A stretch of DNA of 64,000 nucleotides from Hanstruepera ponticola. Lineage in GTDB: Bacteria; Bacteroidota; Bacteroidia; Flavobacteriales; Flavobacteriaceae. The stretch covers positions 310,001 to 374,000 of the forward strand of contig NZ_JABANC010000001.1 of assembly GCF_012931685.1 (NCBI RefSeq), written 5' to 3'. The notes beneath the pieces were generated by a model. It worked only from the letters and a program-made list of their open reading frames with translations, was not told the DNA's origin and did not search any database. Position 1 is the stretch's first letter. Each line of letters starts with the position of its first letter. Positions 37,291 through 45,463 of this stretch are shown here, one piece after another. Position numbers and translations under genes: made by a program.

Positions 37291-38379
37291 TTAGTTCCAA
37301 GGTCCATTTTTGGTAATACTCGCAAATCTATTATTGTTAAACCGAAAAAGCCCTCCCCAACCGCCAAACCAAAAACGCTCTTTTGAGTCTTTTAACATAG
37401 ATAATATACCGTTGGTTAGCAATCCTTCATCTTTATAATAATTTGCAAAGGTATCTCCATCATATTTGTAAATACCAAAATTTTCAATAGCTATCCAAAT
37501 ATTACCATCAGGGTCTTCATAAATATCACTAACCTCATGACCTTCTATATTATCTTTTGATGTGAAATTTTTTAAACCTTCTCCATTATAAACACTTAAA
37601 CCGCCATACATGGTGCCAATCCAAATGTTCCCTTTACTATCTTCAATAATTTCACTTATGGTATTGTCAGATAAGCCTTCCCTTTTAGTTATGTGGATGA
37701 AACTTTCTCCATCATATTTGGTTATACCAAAACCATCAGTTCCAAACCATAAATCTCCCTTTCTGTCTTCCATAATACTGGTTATCCTATCATAGGAATA
37801 ATAGGTAGTTGTATCTTGTATTTTAGCTTTAGGTGTATTAAAATCTTTGAATTCCTTGCCGTCAAATTGGCTTACACCACTATTTGTACCTATCCAAAAA
37901 GTATCATTTTGGTCTATAAGAATACTCCAAATTTCATTTTCCAAAAGACCATCATCTTGAGTATAGTTAACAAATGTTTCACCATCATATTTTGTTAAAC
38001 CTTTATAGGTCCCAAACCAAACGTTTCCTTTTTTATCTTCAACAATAGCGGTTATTCTTCCTCCTCCTAATCCATCTGACTCATCAAAGTATTTAAGTGT
38101 TTTACCGTCAAAACACATCAAACCATACACGTTAGTGCCAAACCATAAATTACCTTTCGAATCTTCAAAAATCCTACGTAAATGCTGACACAGTTGACCT
38201 TCAATAAAAAACAAAGAATCTGTTTCATTAGTTTGTAAAAAGGGATTAAAGCTTGTAACGTTTTCAGCTTTTGTTTCAATTGTAGTTTCATTTGGGGTAT
38301 CTATTTTTTTTTGTCCATTACAAGAAAAATTAAAAACACATAAAAGCCATAAAATTAATATCCAAACACAATATTTCAT
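37291..38379 (-). CDS. Stand-alone two-component-regulator propeller (Reg_prop) lipoprotein
   Basis: 362 aa. Lipoprotein signal with lipobox NFSC. The rest is seven repeats of about 40 residues of the pattern EDSKGNLWFGT...G-[L/V]-x-x-[F/Y]-DG-x-x-[F/K]-x-x-[F/Y], matching Reg_prop blades and enough to close one seven-blade beta-propeller. Normally two such propellers plus a Y_Y_Y domain form the periplasmic sensor of hybrid two-component systems in Bacteroidota; here there is no membrane span after the propeller, no kinase and no neighbouring regulator. A separate binding lipoprotein is the likely role. Confidence 0.9.
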   Translation of the reverse strand: MKYCVWILILWLLCVFNFSCNGQKKIDTPNETTIETKAENVTSFNPFLQTNETDSLFFIEGQLCQHLRRIFEDSKGNLWFGTNVYGLMCFDGKTLKYFDESDGLGGGRITAIVEDKKGNVWFGTYKGLTKYDGETFVNYTQDDGLLENEIWSILIDQNDTFWIGTNSGVSQFDGKEFKDFNTPKAKIQDTTTYYSYDRITSIMEDRKGDLWFGTDGFGITKYDGESFIHITKREGLSDNTISEIIEDSKGNIWIGTMYGGLSVYNGEGLKNFTSKDNIEGHEVSDIYEDPDGNIWIAIENFGIYKYDGDTFANYYKDEGLLTNGILSMLKDSKERFWFGGWGGLFRFNNNRFASITKNGPWN

Positions 38380-38393
38380 ATGATCCGTTTATT

Positions 38394-38401
38394 CAAAAAT
38401 A
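38394..38401 (-). promoter_or_regulatory. -7 promoter box of the Reg_prop gene
   Basis: On the minus strand TATTTTTG exactly matches TAnnTTTG, ending 14 nt before the ATG at 38379, so the 5' leader would be very short. Confidence 0.4.
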
Positions 38402-38550
38402 ACATAGTATTCATGTATTCAATATTTATAAATGAAAAAAAAGTGTCAAAAGTTTGTAAAATCCCATTAGAACCAACATAAAAGATTATTCTAAAATCCA
38501 CATGAGGTTCTAAATTATAGGAGGTATATTACTTATGTATGAACAACAAT

Positions 38551-38585
38551 AAAAAAAGAGGTTTCTGATGAAACCTCTTTTTTTT
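38551..38585. terminator. Terminator after the PfpI-family gene
   Basis: Perfect 8-bp GC-containing stem GAGGTTTC/GAAACCTC (38558-38565 with 38570-38577), extended by A and T runs on both sides around a TGAT loop. It serves the minus-strand gene that ends at 38603. Confidence 0.85.
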
Positions 38586-38602
38586 CTTATCACGCTTATA
38601 AA

Positions 38603-39163
38603 CTATGCCATCTGCATATCATGCTTACCTTCGTAAACCTCTTCAACTAATTTATCATTGAATGCTGGTAAATCTTTAGGTGAACGACTGGTAACCAATC
38701 CTTCATCTACAACAACTTCTTCATCTACCCAATTGGCACCTGCATTAACAATATCTGTCTTAATTGAGTTGTATGATGTAACTTTTCTTCCTTTTAAAAC
38801 ATCCGCTTCAGCCAACAACCATGGTGCATGACAAATTGCAGCTACAGGTTTTTTATTTTCAAAGAATGATTTTACAAAACTAATTGCTTTGTCGTTTCTT
38901 CTTAATAAATCTGGGTTTATAACACCACCAGGTAGCATTAAAGCGTTATAGTCACTTTGAGATACCTCATCCAATGTTTTGTCAACTTTATATGAGTTAC
39001 TCCAGTTACCATCTGCCCATCCTTTTATTTCTCCAGATTCTAGAGACACAATGTGTACATCGGCTCCAGCTTCTTCTAATGCTTTTTTAGGTTCTTTTAA
39101 TTCACTTTCTTCAAATCCATTGGTTGCTAAAATTGCAACGATCTTTCTATTTAAGTTTTCCAT
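38603..39163 (-). CDS. DJ-1/PfpI family protein (class I glutamine amidotransferase-like)
   Basis: 186 aa, full PfpI length. The nucleophile elbow AAICHAPWLLAEA carries Cys111, with the partner Glu in GFEESE near residue 18 and His112 next to the Cys, as in PfpI/YhbO. ALMLPGGVINPD and VTSYNSIKTDIVNAGANW are family motifs. Members act as stress-related proteases, glyoxalase-like or deglycase enzymes; activity cannot be chosen from sequence. Monocistronic, with its own terminator downstream and a 230-nt AT-rich region upstream. Confidence 0.93.
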   Translation of the reverse strand: MENLNRKIVAILATNGFEESELKEPKKALEEAGADVHIVSLESGEIKGWADGNWSNSYKVDKTLDEVSQSDYNALMLPGGVINPDLLRRNDKAISFVKSFFENKKPVAAICHAPWLLAEADVLKGRKVTSYNSIKTDIVNAGANWVDEEVVVDEGLVTSRSPKDLPAFNDKLVEEVYEGKHDMQMA

Positions 39164-39393
39164 TTGTAAATATTTTTAATTTGTTAATAATTTCTTCACC
39201 AATTAATATAACTACGAAGACAAGCTAAACCAAATGCTTAAAGCAGTTTAACCCAATATTAACGGTTATTGTTAAAGATTCTTAAGAGTACATTTTTCAA
39301 ATGTTGAATACGTTAAAAATCAATTCGTATAAGTCAATATTTGGAATTAAAATCTTATATATTATTTAACCGAATTTTAAAATCCATAAAGTC

Positions 39394-39564
39394 ATGATAA
39401 TTACAAAAATATTAGGTCTCACCAGCGCACTTACAAAAAGCAAAAAAGCCAAACTTGGTATTTTGGCGATTGAAATGGGGTTATTGATTTATGCTATTAG
39501 ATCAAAAAAGTTGGAAAGGAAAGAGCAGGAATTAATAAATAAAACTAAAGATATAGTTTCGTAA
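39394..39564 (+). CDS. Small hypothetical protein, 56 aa
   Basis: An ATG-started frame of 56 codons ending TAA. It begins MIITKILGLTSALTKSKKAK, then one hydrophobic stretch LGILAIEMGLLIYAI of about 15 residues, and a charged, coiled-coil-like tail rich in Lys and Glu. This suggests a short membrane-associated or amphipathic protein. It fills the gap between the divergent PfpI gene and the rplM promoter. No family recognised; coding status rests on length, composition and absence of any other explanation for the region. Confidence 0.5.
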   Translation: MIITKILGLTSALTKSKKAKLGILAIEMGLLIYAIRSKKLERKEQELINKTKDIVS

Positions 39565-39680
39565 CTACTACAACATGCTTATTTACAACAACTTCATCTT
39601 TTCTCGAGGCAACTTTTAATGTCGGTCTTTACTTAATTGATTTACAATATTCTCTATTACAATAAATTCATCTACACTAT

Positions 39681-39710
39681 TTGGTAATCAAATATATAAT
39701 CGTAAATTTG
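39681..39710 (+). promoter_or_regulatory. Canonical Bacteroidota promoter of rplM-rpsI
   Basis: TTG at 39681-39683, exactly 19 nt, then TAAATTTG at 39703-39710: a perfect fit to the Bacteroidota housekeeping promoter TTG-N19-TAnnTTTG. Transcription should start near 39715, leaving a leader of about 43 nt before the rplM GTG, with a small hairpin (39715-39727) at its very start. Confidence 0.8.
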
Positions 39711-39757
39711 CAAACTCTTTTTAAGAGAGGAATGTTTAATAAGAAAAAATAGAAAGT

Positions 39758-40213
39758 GTGGACACATTAAGCTACAAAACGATTTCAGCAAACAAAGCTA
39801 CTGTAAATAAAGAGTGGGTTTTGGTTGATGCTGAAGGTCAGACATTAGGTCGTATGGCTTCTAAAGTTGCAAAACTTTTAAGAGGAAAGCATAAGCCTAA
39901 CTTCACACCTCATGTTGATTGTGGTGATAACGTTATTGTTATCAATGCAGAAAAAATCAACTTAACTGGAAACAAATGGACAGATAAATCCTATATCCGT
40001 CACACAGGTTACCCAGGTGGTCAAAGAAGTTTAACTGCTAGCGAATTGTTTGGAAAAGATCCAGCAAGATTAGTAGAAAAATCAGTAAAAGGAATGTTAC
40101 CTAAAAACAAATTAGGTGCCGATTTATTCCGTAACCTTAACGTTGTTGTTGGTTCAGAACATGCTCATGAAGCACAAAAACCAAAAACAATCAATTTAAA
40201 CGAATTTAATTAA
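39758..40213 (+). CDS. rplM: 50S ribosomal protein L13
   Basis: 151 aa. Starts at GTG (39758), which gives the usual flavobacterial N-terminus [13 protein letters not shown]; no in-frame ATG lies nearby upstream. Recognised from [62 protein letters not shown] and [11 protein letters not shown]. It binds 23S rRNA early in large-subunit assembly. The stop TAA shares one base with the rpsI ATG, so the two are coupled. Confidence 0.98.
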   Translation: MDTLSYKTISANKATVNKEWVLVDAEGQTLGRMASKVAKLLRGKHKPNFTPHVDCGDNVIVINAEKINLTGNKWTDKSYIRHTGYPGGQRSLTASELFGKDPARLVEKSVKGMLPKNKLGADLFRNLNVVVGSEHAHEAQKPKTINLNEFN

Positions 40214-40599
40214 TGGAAGTAATTCACAAAATTGGCCGTAGAAAGACGGCTGTTGCTCGTGTGTATGTTGCCAAAGGAAAAGGTAACATTACGGTGAACA
40301 AAAAAGACATGGCGGAATATTTTCCGACTGCAACTTTGCAGTATAAGGTAAATCAACCTTTAGCTATGACTAACAATGATGGCAGCTTTGATATTACAGT
40401 AAATGTATATGGAGGTGGCATTACAGGTCAAGCTGAAGCTATCCGTTTAGCATTATCTCGTGCTATGTGCGAACTTGATGCAGAAAACAGATTAATTTTA
40501 AAACCAGAAGGTTTATTAACTAGAGACCCAAGAATGGTTGAACGTAAGAAATTCGGTCAGAAGAAAGCTCGTAAGAAATTTCAATTCTCTAAACGTTAA
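40213..40599 (+). CDS. rpsI: 30S ribosomal protein S9
   Basis: 128 aa. Begins with the family signature GRRKTAVARVYVAKGKG and ends in the basic tail DPRMVERKKFGQKKARKKFQ, then FSKR, whose terminal Arg reaches the P-site tRNA. GGGITGQAEAIRLALSRAM is diagnostic. Overlaps the rplM stop as TAATG. Confidence 0.98.
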   Translation: MEVIHKIGRRKTAVARVYVAKGKGNITVNKKDMAEYFPTATLQYKVNQPLAMTNNDGSFDITVNVYGGGITGQAEAIRLALSRAMCELDAENRLILKPEGLLTRDPRMVERKKFGQKKARKKFQFSKR

Positions 40600-40606
40600 T
40601 TTTTCC

Positions 40607-40764
40607 AACTGGATTGGGAAATGCTCACAAGCTTTCTCAATCTGGTTAAAACAAAACACAATTTTTAACCTAGTTATTGTTGTCCATGACCAAATGGTCA
40701 GGATTTAGTTTAGCATCTAAATGATTAAGGCGATTTAAATTAAAGACCACTTAATCATTGCTAA
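40607..40764 (+). promoter_or_regulatory. Structured leader RNA upstream of rpsB
   Basis: The 192-nt rpsI-rpsB gap folds into several hairpins on the plus strand. H1: 40607-40621 with 40633-40647 (15 bp, three G-U pairs). H2: GGTTAAAA 40644-40651 with TTTTAACC 40663-40670, sharing 4 nt with H1 so the two compete. H3: TGACC-AAAT-GGTCA at 40687-40700. H4: TTAGC 40710-40714 and AATGATTAAG 40720-40729 pair with CTTAATCATT 40750-40759 and GCTAA 40760-40764, leaving a 5-nt one-sided bulge. H4 ends 27 nt before the rpsB ATG. No T run follows H1. This looks like a ribosomal-protein autoregulatory leader, by structure only. Confidence 0.6.
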
Positions 40765-40791
40765 TTCAACAGAACGTAAACTATTACAAAC

Positions 40792-41568
40792 ATGGCAGTA
40801 GAAGTAAAAGAACTACTAGAAGCAGGTGTACACTTCGGACACCTTACACGTAAGTGGGATCCAAATATGGCTCCTTACGTATATATGGAACGTAACGGCA
40901 TCCATATTATTAACCTTTACAAAACAGCAGCTAAAATGGAAGAAGCTGGGGCAGCATTAAGTAAAATTGCAGCTTCAGGTCGTAAAATTTTATTTGTTGC
41001 AACTAAAAAACAAGCAAAAGATATCGTTGCAGAGAAATCTGGCGCTATCAACATGCCTTACATTACTGAAAGATGGCCAGGTGGTATGTTAACTAACTTT
41101 GTTACTATTAGAAAAGCTGTTAAGAAAATGGCTGCAATTGATAGAATGAAGAAAGATGGGACATTTAATTCTTTATCTAAAAAAGAACGTTTACAAGTAG
41201 ATCGTCAACGTGCTAAATTAGAAAAGAATTTAGGTTCTATTTCAGACATGACCCGTTTACCAGGTGCTTTATTTGTTGTTGACATTAAGCGCGAGCACAT
41301 TGCGATTAAAGAAGCTCAAAAATTAAACATTCCAATCTTTGCTATGGTTGACACAAACTCTGATCCACGTCAGGTTGATTATGTTATTCCTGCAAATGAT
41401 GATGCTTCTAAATCAATAGATAAAGTATTATCATACGTTACAGGTTCAATCGCTGAAGGTTTATCTGAACGTAAAGCTGAAAAAGATGGTGCTAAAACAG
41501 AAAAAAAGGCGCCTAAAGCAAAAGCTTCTGCTAAAAAAGCAGCAGTAGCAACAGAAGAGGAAGAATAA
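40792..41568 (+). CDS. rpsB: 30S ribosomal protein S2
   Basis: 258 aa. Recognised from LLEAGVHFGHLTRKWDPNMAPY, with NGIHIINLYKT, FVATKKQAKDIV, RWPGGMLTNF and VDTNSDP. The C-terminus is a Lys/Ala-rich extension typical of Bacteroidota S2. Preceded by a structured leader and followed by a hairpin before tsf. Confidence 0.98.
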   Translation: MAVEVKELLEAGVHFGHLTRKWDPNMAPYVYMERNGIHIINLYKTAAKMEEAGAALSKIAASGRKILFVATKKQAKDIVAEKSGAINMPYITERWPGGMLTNFVTIRKAVKKMAAIDRMKKDGTFNSLSKKERLQVDRQRAKLEKNLGSISDMTRLPGALFVVDIKREHIAIKEAQKLNIPIFAMVDTNSDPRQVDYVIPANDDASKSIDKVLSYVTGSIAEGLSERKAEKDGAKTEKKAPKAKASAKKAAVATEEEE

Positions 41569-41588
41569 AATAAATAAACAAAACTATT

Positions 41589-41639
41589 AAAGTCGTTTAA
41601 TACCTTTCTTCCAAAGAAATAACATTAAACGACTTTTTT
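41589..41639 (+). terminator. Intrinsic terminator or attenuator between rpsB and tsf
   Basis: A perfect 13-bp stem AAAGTCGTTTAAT/ATTAAACGACTTT (41589-41601 with 41624-41636) ends in six T residues. Its 22-nt loop contains a small inner hairpin (TTTCTT with AAGAAA). It ends 14 nt before the tsf ATG, so it would limit read-through from rpsB into tsf. Confidence 0.75.
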
Positions 41640-41653
41640 AAATTAAAAAAATT

Positions 41654-42625
41654 ATGGAAGCTATAAAAATAACAGCAGCAGAAGTAAATAAATTAAGACA
41701 AGCTACAGGTGCCGGAATGATGGACTGTAAAAAAGCTTTAGTTGAAGCTGAAGGTGATTTCGATAAAGCTATTGAAGTACTTCGTAAAAAAGGTCAAAAA
41801 GTAGCAGAGAAAAGAGCCGACAGAGATTCATCTGAAGGTGCTGCAATTGCTAAAATTAATGATGCTAACACTGCTGGTGTGGCTATCGTTTTAGGTTGTG
41901 AAACAGATTTCGTTGGTAAAAACGAAAACTTCGTAGCATTAGCAAACGAATTGGCTGAAGCTGCAATTAACTACAATTCTAAAGAAGAATTTTTAGCCGC
42001 AGATTTCGGCGGTATGACTGTTGCTGAAAAATTAACTGAACAAACTGGTGTTATTGGTGAAAAACTAGATATCACAGCTTTTGAAAAATTAGAAGCACCT
42101 TATGTTGGTTCTTACGTTCACATTAATAAAATTGCTGCTTTAGTAGGTTTATCAAGTGAAGTTGATAATGCTGAAACGCTTGTTAAAGATGTGGCTATGC
42201 AAGTAGCTTCAATGGGAGCAACTACATTATCATACAAAGATTTTGATCCTGCATACATTGCATCAGAAACTGAAGCTAGAATTGCAGTTATTGAAAAAGA
42301 AAATATTGAATTAGGTCGTTTAGGAAAAACACTTAAAAATGTACCAGAATATATTTCTATGGCACAGTTAACACCTGAAGTAATTGCAAAAGCTGAAGAA
42401 GCTGCAAAAGCGGAATTAAAAGCTGAAGGTAAGCCAGAACAAATCTGGGATCGCATTCTTCCTGGTAAAATGGAGCGTTACATTTCTGATAACACAACAT
42501 TAGACCAAGAACAATGTCTATTAGACCAAAAGTTTATTAAAGACGAAAAGAAAACCGTTGCACAATATGTAGAATCTTATGGTGATGTTGAAATCACTGG
42601 ATTTAAGCGTGTAACAGTAGGATAA
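41654..42625 (+). CDS. tsf: Elongation factor Ts
   Basis: 323 aa, nucleotide-exchange factor for EF-Tu. The N-terminal UBA-like domain reads [20 protein letters not shown], followed by GAAIAKI and the TDFV motif in [20 protein letters not shown], which contacts EF-Tu. The second core repeat includes [13 protein letters not shown]. The length is larger than in E. coli because of an insertion in the C-terminal core, usual for Bacteroidota. Followed by a strong terminator. Confidence 0.97.
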   Translation: MEAIKITAAEVNKLRQATGAGMMDCKKALVEAEGDFDKAIEVLRKKGQKVAEKRADRDSSEGAAIAKINDANTAGVAIVLGCETDFVGKNENFVALANELAEAAINYNSKEEFLAADFGGMTVAEKLTEQTGVIGEKLDITAFEKLEAPYVGSYVHINKIAALVGLSSEVDNAETLVKDVAMQVASMGATTLSYKDFDPAYIASETEARIAVIEKENIELGRLGKTLKNVPEYISMAQLTPEVIAKAEEAAKAELKAEGKPEQIWDRILPGKMERYISDNTTLDQEQCLLDQKFIKDEKKTVAQYVESYGDVEITGFKRVTVG

Positions 42626-42645
42626 TATATTATCATATATTTTAC

Positions 42646-42677
42646 AAAAGCCTCTCAAAATATTGAGGGGCTTTTTT
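42646..42677 (+). terminator. Terminator after tsf
   Basis: 13-bp stem with one G-U pair (42646-42658 with 42663-42675), AATA loop and a T tract through 42677. Confidence 0.85.
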
Positions 42678-42724
42678 ATGTCAATCCAACAAAAAATTCT
42701 CAATCCAAAAACAAAAAAATTATG

Positions 42725-42732
42725 TAGTTTTG
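42725..42732 (+). promoter_or_regulatory. -7 promoter box of pyrH
   Basis: TAGTTTTG exactly matches TAnnTTTG, 20 nt before the pyrH ATG and just after the tsf terminator, so pyrH-frr form a separate transcript. Confidence 0.5.
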
Positions 42733-42752
42733 CTAAACGCTCAAAAACAACC

Positions 42753-43460
42753 ATGAAATACAAAAGAATACTCTTAAAATTATCCGGTGAGGCTTTAATG
42801 GGTACGCGCCAATACGGTATAGACCCGGAACGTTTATCAGAATATGCTAATGATATCAAATCTATCATTAATGAAGGCGTAGAAGTAGCCATAGTAATTG
42901 GTGGTGGAAATATTTTTAGAGGTGTTGCTGGAGCAAGTAATGGCATGGATCGTGTTCAAGGTGATCACATGGGTATGTTGGCTACGGTTATCAATGGTTT
43001 GGCATTACAAAGTGCGCTTGAGAATGCTGGCGTACCAACCCGTTTACAAACAGCGATTAAAATTAATGAAGTCGCTGAACCGTTTATTCGTAGAAAAGCC
43101 ATGCGGCATTTAGAAAAAGGACGTGTGGTTATTTTTGGTGGCGGCACGGGTAATCCTTATTTTACAACTGATTCAGCTGCTGTGTTACGCGCTATTGAGA
43201 TTGAAGCCGATGTCATTTTAAAAGGTACACGTGTAGATGGTATTTACACATCCGACCCTGAAAAAGATGCCAACGCCATAAAATTTGACCATATTACTTT
43301 TGATGATGTTTTACGCAAAGGTTTAAAAGTTATGGATACAACGGCTTTTACATTAAGTCAGGAAAACGAGTTGCCAATAATCGTTTTTGATATGAATAAA
43401 AAAGGTAACTTGTTAAAGGTTGTTTCGGGTGAAAAAATTGGAACCAAAGTAAATTTATAA
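42753..43460 (+). CDS. pyrH: UMP kinase
   Basis: 235 aa from the ATG at 42753. A longer frame starting at 42663 would begin inside the tsf terminator and is rejected. Motifs: [24 protein letters not shown] (as [15 protein letters not shown]), [39 protein letters not shown] and [14 protein letters not shown]. The hexameric enzyme phosphorylates UMP to UDP in pyrimidine synthesis. Followed by frr 49 nt downstream in the widely conserved rpsB-tsf-pyrH-frr order. Confidence 0.98.
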   Translation: MKYKRILLKLSGEALMGTRQYGIDPERLSEYANDIKSIINEGVEVAIVIGGGNIFRGVAGASNGMDRVQGDHMGMLATVINGLALQSALENAGVPTRLQTAIKINEVAEPFIRRKAMRHLEKGRVVIFGGGTGNPYFTTDSAAVLRAIEIEADVILKGTRVDGIYTSDPEKDANAIKFDHITFDDVLRKGLKVMDTTAFTLSQENELPIIVFDMNKKGNLLKVVSGEKIGTKVNL

Positions 43461-43509
43461 TATTTGGCGTGTTTTTTGAATAGATCATTTTAAACTTAAT
43501 TTTTTAGCG

Positions 43510-44067
43510 ATGAACGAAGACATACAATTTATACTAGACACAGCAAAGGAAGCAATGGATGCTGCTATAAAGCATTTAGAAAAGCAATTAGTAAACATTC
43601 GTGCTGGCAAAGCAAGTCCTGCTATGTTAGGTAGCGTAATGGTAGATTACTATGGTTCTCAAACACCATTAAACCAAGTTGCCAACGTAAATACCCCAGA
43701 TGGTAGAACCATTACAGTGCAGCCATGGGAAAAAGCGATGCTTCAAGAAATTGAGCGTGGCATTATGCATGCTAATTTAGGCTTTAATCCTATGAATAAT
43801 GGTGATTCCATTATTATAAACGTTCCACCTTTGACTGAAGAACGTAGAACTAATTTAGCCAAGCAGGCAAAAGCAGAAGCAGAGGACGCCAAAGTAGGTG
43901 TCAGAAATGCTAGAAAAGATGCTAATAACGATATAAAAAAATTGGATGACGCTTCAGAGGATCTTCAAAAAAATGCTGAAATAGATGTCCAAAATATGAC
44001 TGACAAGTATATTTCCAAGATTGATCAAATTTTTGAAAACAAGGAAAAGGAAATTATGACAGTTTAA
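43510..44067 (+). CDS. frr: Ribosome recycling factor
   Basis: 185 aa, standard length. Family landmarks: HLEKQLVNIRAGKASPAML, VDYYGSQTPLNQVANV, DGRTITVQPWEKAML, IPPLTEERR in the form VPPLTEERRTNLAKQAK, and the long C-terminal helix. It splits post-termination ribosomes together with EF-G. Ends just before a terminator. Confidence 0.98.
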   Translation: MNEDIQFILDTAKEAMDAAIKHLEKQLVNIRAGKASPAMLGSVMVDYYGSQTPLNQVANVNTPDGRTITVQPWEKAMLQEIERGIMHANLGFNPMNNGDSIIINVPPLTEERRTNLAKQAKAEAEDAKVGVRNARKDANNDIKKLDDASEDLQKNAEIDVQNMTDKYISKIDQIFENKEKEIMTV

Positions 44068-44074
44068 AAACTTT

Positions 44075-44102
44075 AAAAGCGACACTTAAAGTCGCTTTTT
44101 TT
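44075..44102 (+). terminator. Terminator after frr
   Basis: 9-bp stem AAAAGCGAC/GTCGCTTTT (44075-44083 with 44091-44099), 7-nt loop, T tract to 44102. Confidence 0.85.
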
Positions 44103-44121
44103 AATCCTAATACCTTGCCTG

Positions 44122-45405
44122 TTGTTCATTTTAAAATATCTTTTATCTGTCGCTTTCATATGGCTTTTCTTTTTTACGGAAATCCAAGCGCAGTCTGTTG
44201 TAAAAGACACAACTGAAACACAGCAAGACTCCCTAAAAAAAAGAGACTTAATCAAACAATTGGGTAACGGATTTTTTCCAACCAAATACTTCGATATTGA
44301 TTTAAGGTATCTTATAAAGTTTAATCAATATGAAGGATTAAGAACTGGTGTTGGTGGTGTAACTAATGATGCTTTTTCAGAAAAATATCGCATTAACGGT
44401 TATCTGGTTTATGGCTTTAGAGACCACCGATTTAAATATGGAATTGGTGGAGGCATCAGGTTAATTCCAAACACGAATACTTGGTTAAATTTCTCTTACA
44501 TAGATGACTTGCAGGAAACTGGGAGTTCAAAATTTATTACTGACAAACGCTTTTTTCAATTTTTCGAACCAAGATTATTGAACATCGATTTATTTTATAA
44601 ATACATTGCAAAAAACATCTCACTGGAACATCAAATCTCACCGCGTTTAGTTACTGAAACACAACTAGGTGTTAGTAATGTTAACCCAACATACAACTAT
44701 ATTTATGAGGTAGATGGTAAATCCTATTCAGAATTTAACTTAAGTACAGCAGTCATATCGCTACAATGGAGTCCATTTAGCCGTTATGAATTGGTTGACA
44801 AGAGGATAAAAGAAGTTAAGATTGGTTTCCCAAAATTCACGCTACAATACACTCAAAGTGTAAAAGGCGTCTTTGAAAGTGATTTTAATTTTGCTAAAAT
44901 AGATTTTAGAACCATCTATGAGATTAATTATAAAAAAGATAATTTTTCTAGATTTATTTTGTCAGCTGGAATTGCAAGAGGTAATACTCCCCTCTCTCAT
45001 TTATATCATGCTTATCCCAACAATATCAACAAGGAAACTATTTTGCAACGTTTTTCAGTGGCTGGTATTGACAGTTTTGAAACCATGTACTTTAATGAAT
45101 TTTTCTCTGATAGATTTACAACCCTGCAATTCAGGCATTATTTCAGCCCCTTTAATATTGCTACCAGATTTAAGCCACAATTAGTGCTAATTTCTAGGTT
45201 TGCTATTGGAAACATGAGTAATATTAATAGGCATCAAGGAATTACTTTTGATACGCTTGACAAAGGCTATACCGAATCAGGTTTTGAGATTAATAAGCTT
45301 CTTTTCGGATTTGGTTTGAGTGGCACTTATAGATATGGTGCTTATCACTTACCTAAAACAGAAGATAATATTGCTATAAAATTCACATTTAACGTGACAT
45401 TATAA
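44122..45405 (+). CDS. Outer-membrane beta-barrel protein, DUF5686-like C-terminal half
   Basis: 427 aa. The frame has no ATG before its hydrophobic start; TTG at 44122 gives the signal peptide MFILKYLLSVAFIWLFFFTEIQAQ and is the best start. The mature protein is made of alternating aromatic beta strands, with YFDIDLRYLIKFNQYEGLRTG, then GVGGVTND and GYLVYGFRDHRFKYGIGGG strongly like the barrel part of DUF5686 proteins, and it ends in an aromatic strand KFTFNVTL typical of outer-membrane proteins. The usual N-terminal carboxypeptidase-like plug of the 800-residue DUF5686 members is absent. Function unknown. Confidence 0.72.
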   Translation: MFILKYLLSVAFIWLFFFTEIQAQSVVKDTTETQQDSLKKRDLIKQLGNGFFPTKYFDIDLRYLIKFNQYEGLRTGVGGVTNDAFSEKYRINGYLVYGFRDHRFKYGIGGGIRLIPNTNTWLNFSYIDDLQETGSSKFITDKRFFQFFEPRLLNIDLFYKYIAKNISLEHQISPRLVTETQLGVSNVNPTYNYIYEVDGKSYSEFNLSTAVISLQWSPFSRYELVDKRIKEVKIGFPKFTLQYTQSVKGVFESDFNFAKIDFRTIYEINYKKDNFSRFILSAGIARGNTPLSHLYHAYPNNINKETILQRFSVAGIDSFETMYFNEFFSDRFTTLQFRHYFSPFNIATRFKPQLVLISRFAIGNMSNINRHQGITFDTLDKGYTESGFEINKLLFGFGLSGTYRYGAYHLPKTEDNIAIKFTFNVTL

Positions 45406-45437
45406 GCTATTATTTAAGGTAATACATAGGAATTTTC

Positions 45438-45445
45438 TACCTTTG
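45438..45445 (+). promoter_or_regulatory. -7 promoter box of the MMPL transporter gene
   Basis: TACCTTTG exactly matches TAnnTTTG and ends 18 nt before the ATG at 45464. Confidence 0.45.
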
Positions 45446-45463
45446 CAACTCGTTAATTAATGC

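Noticed and set aside
42663-42752. N-terminal extension of pyrH from an upstream start
   Set aside because: It would begin within the tsf terminator and before the promoter box; the family sequence starts at the ATG at 42753.
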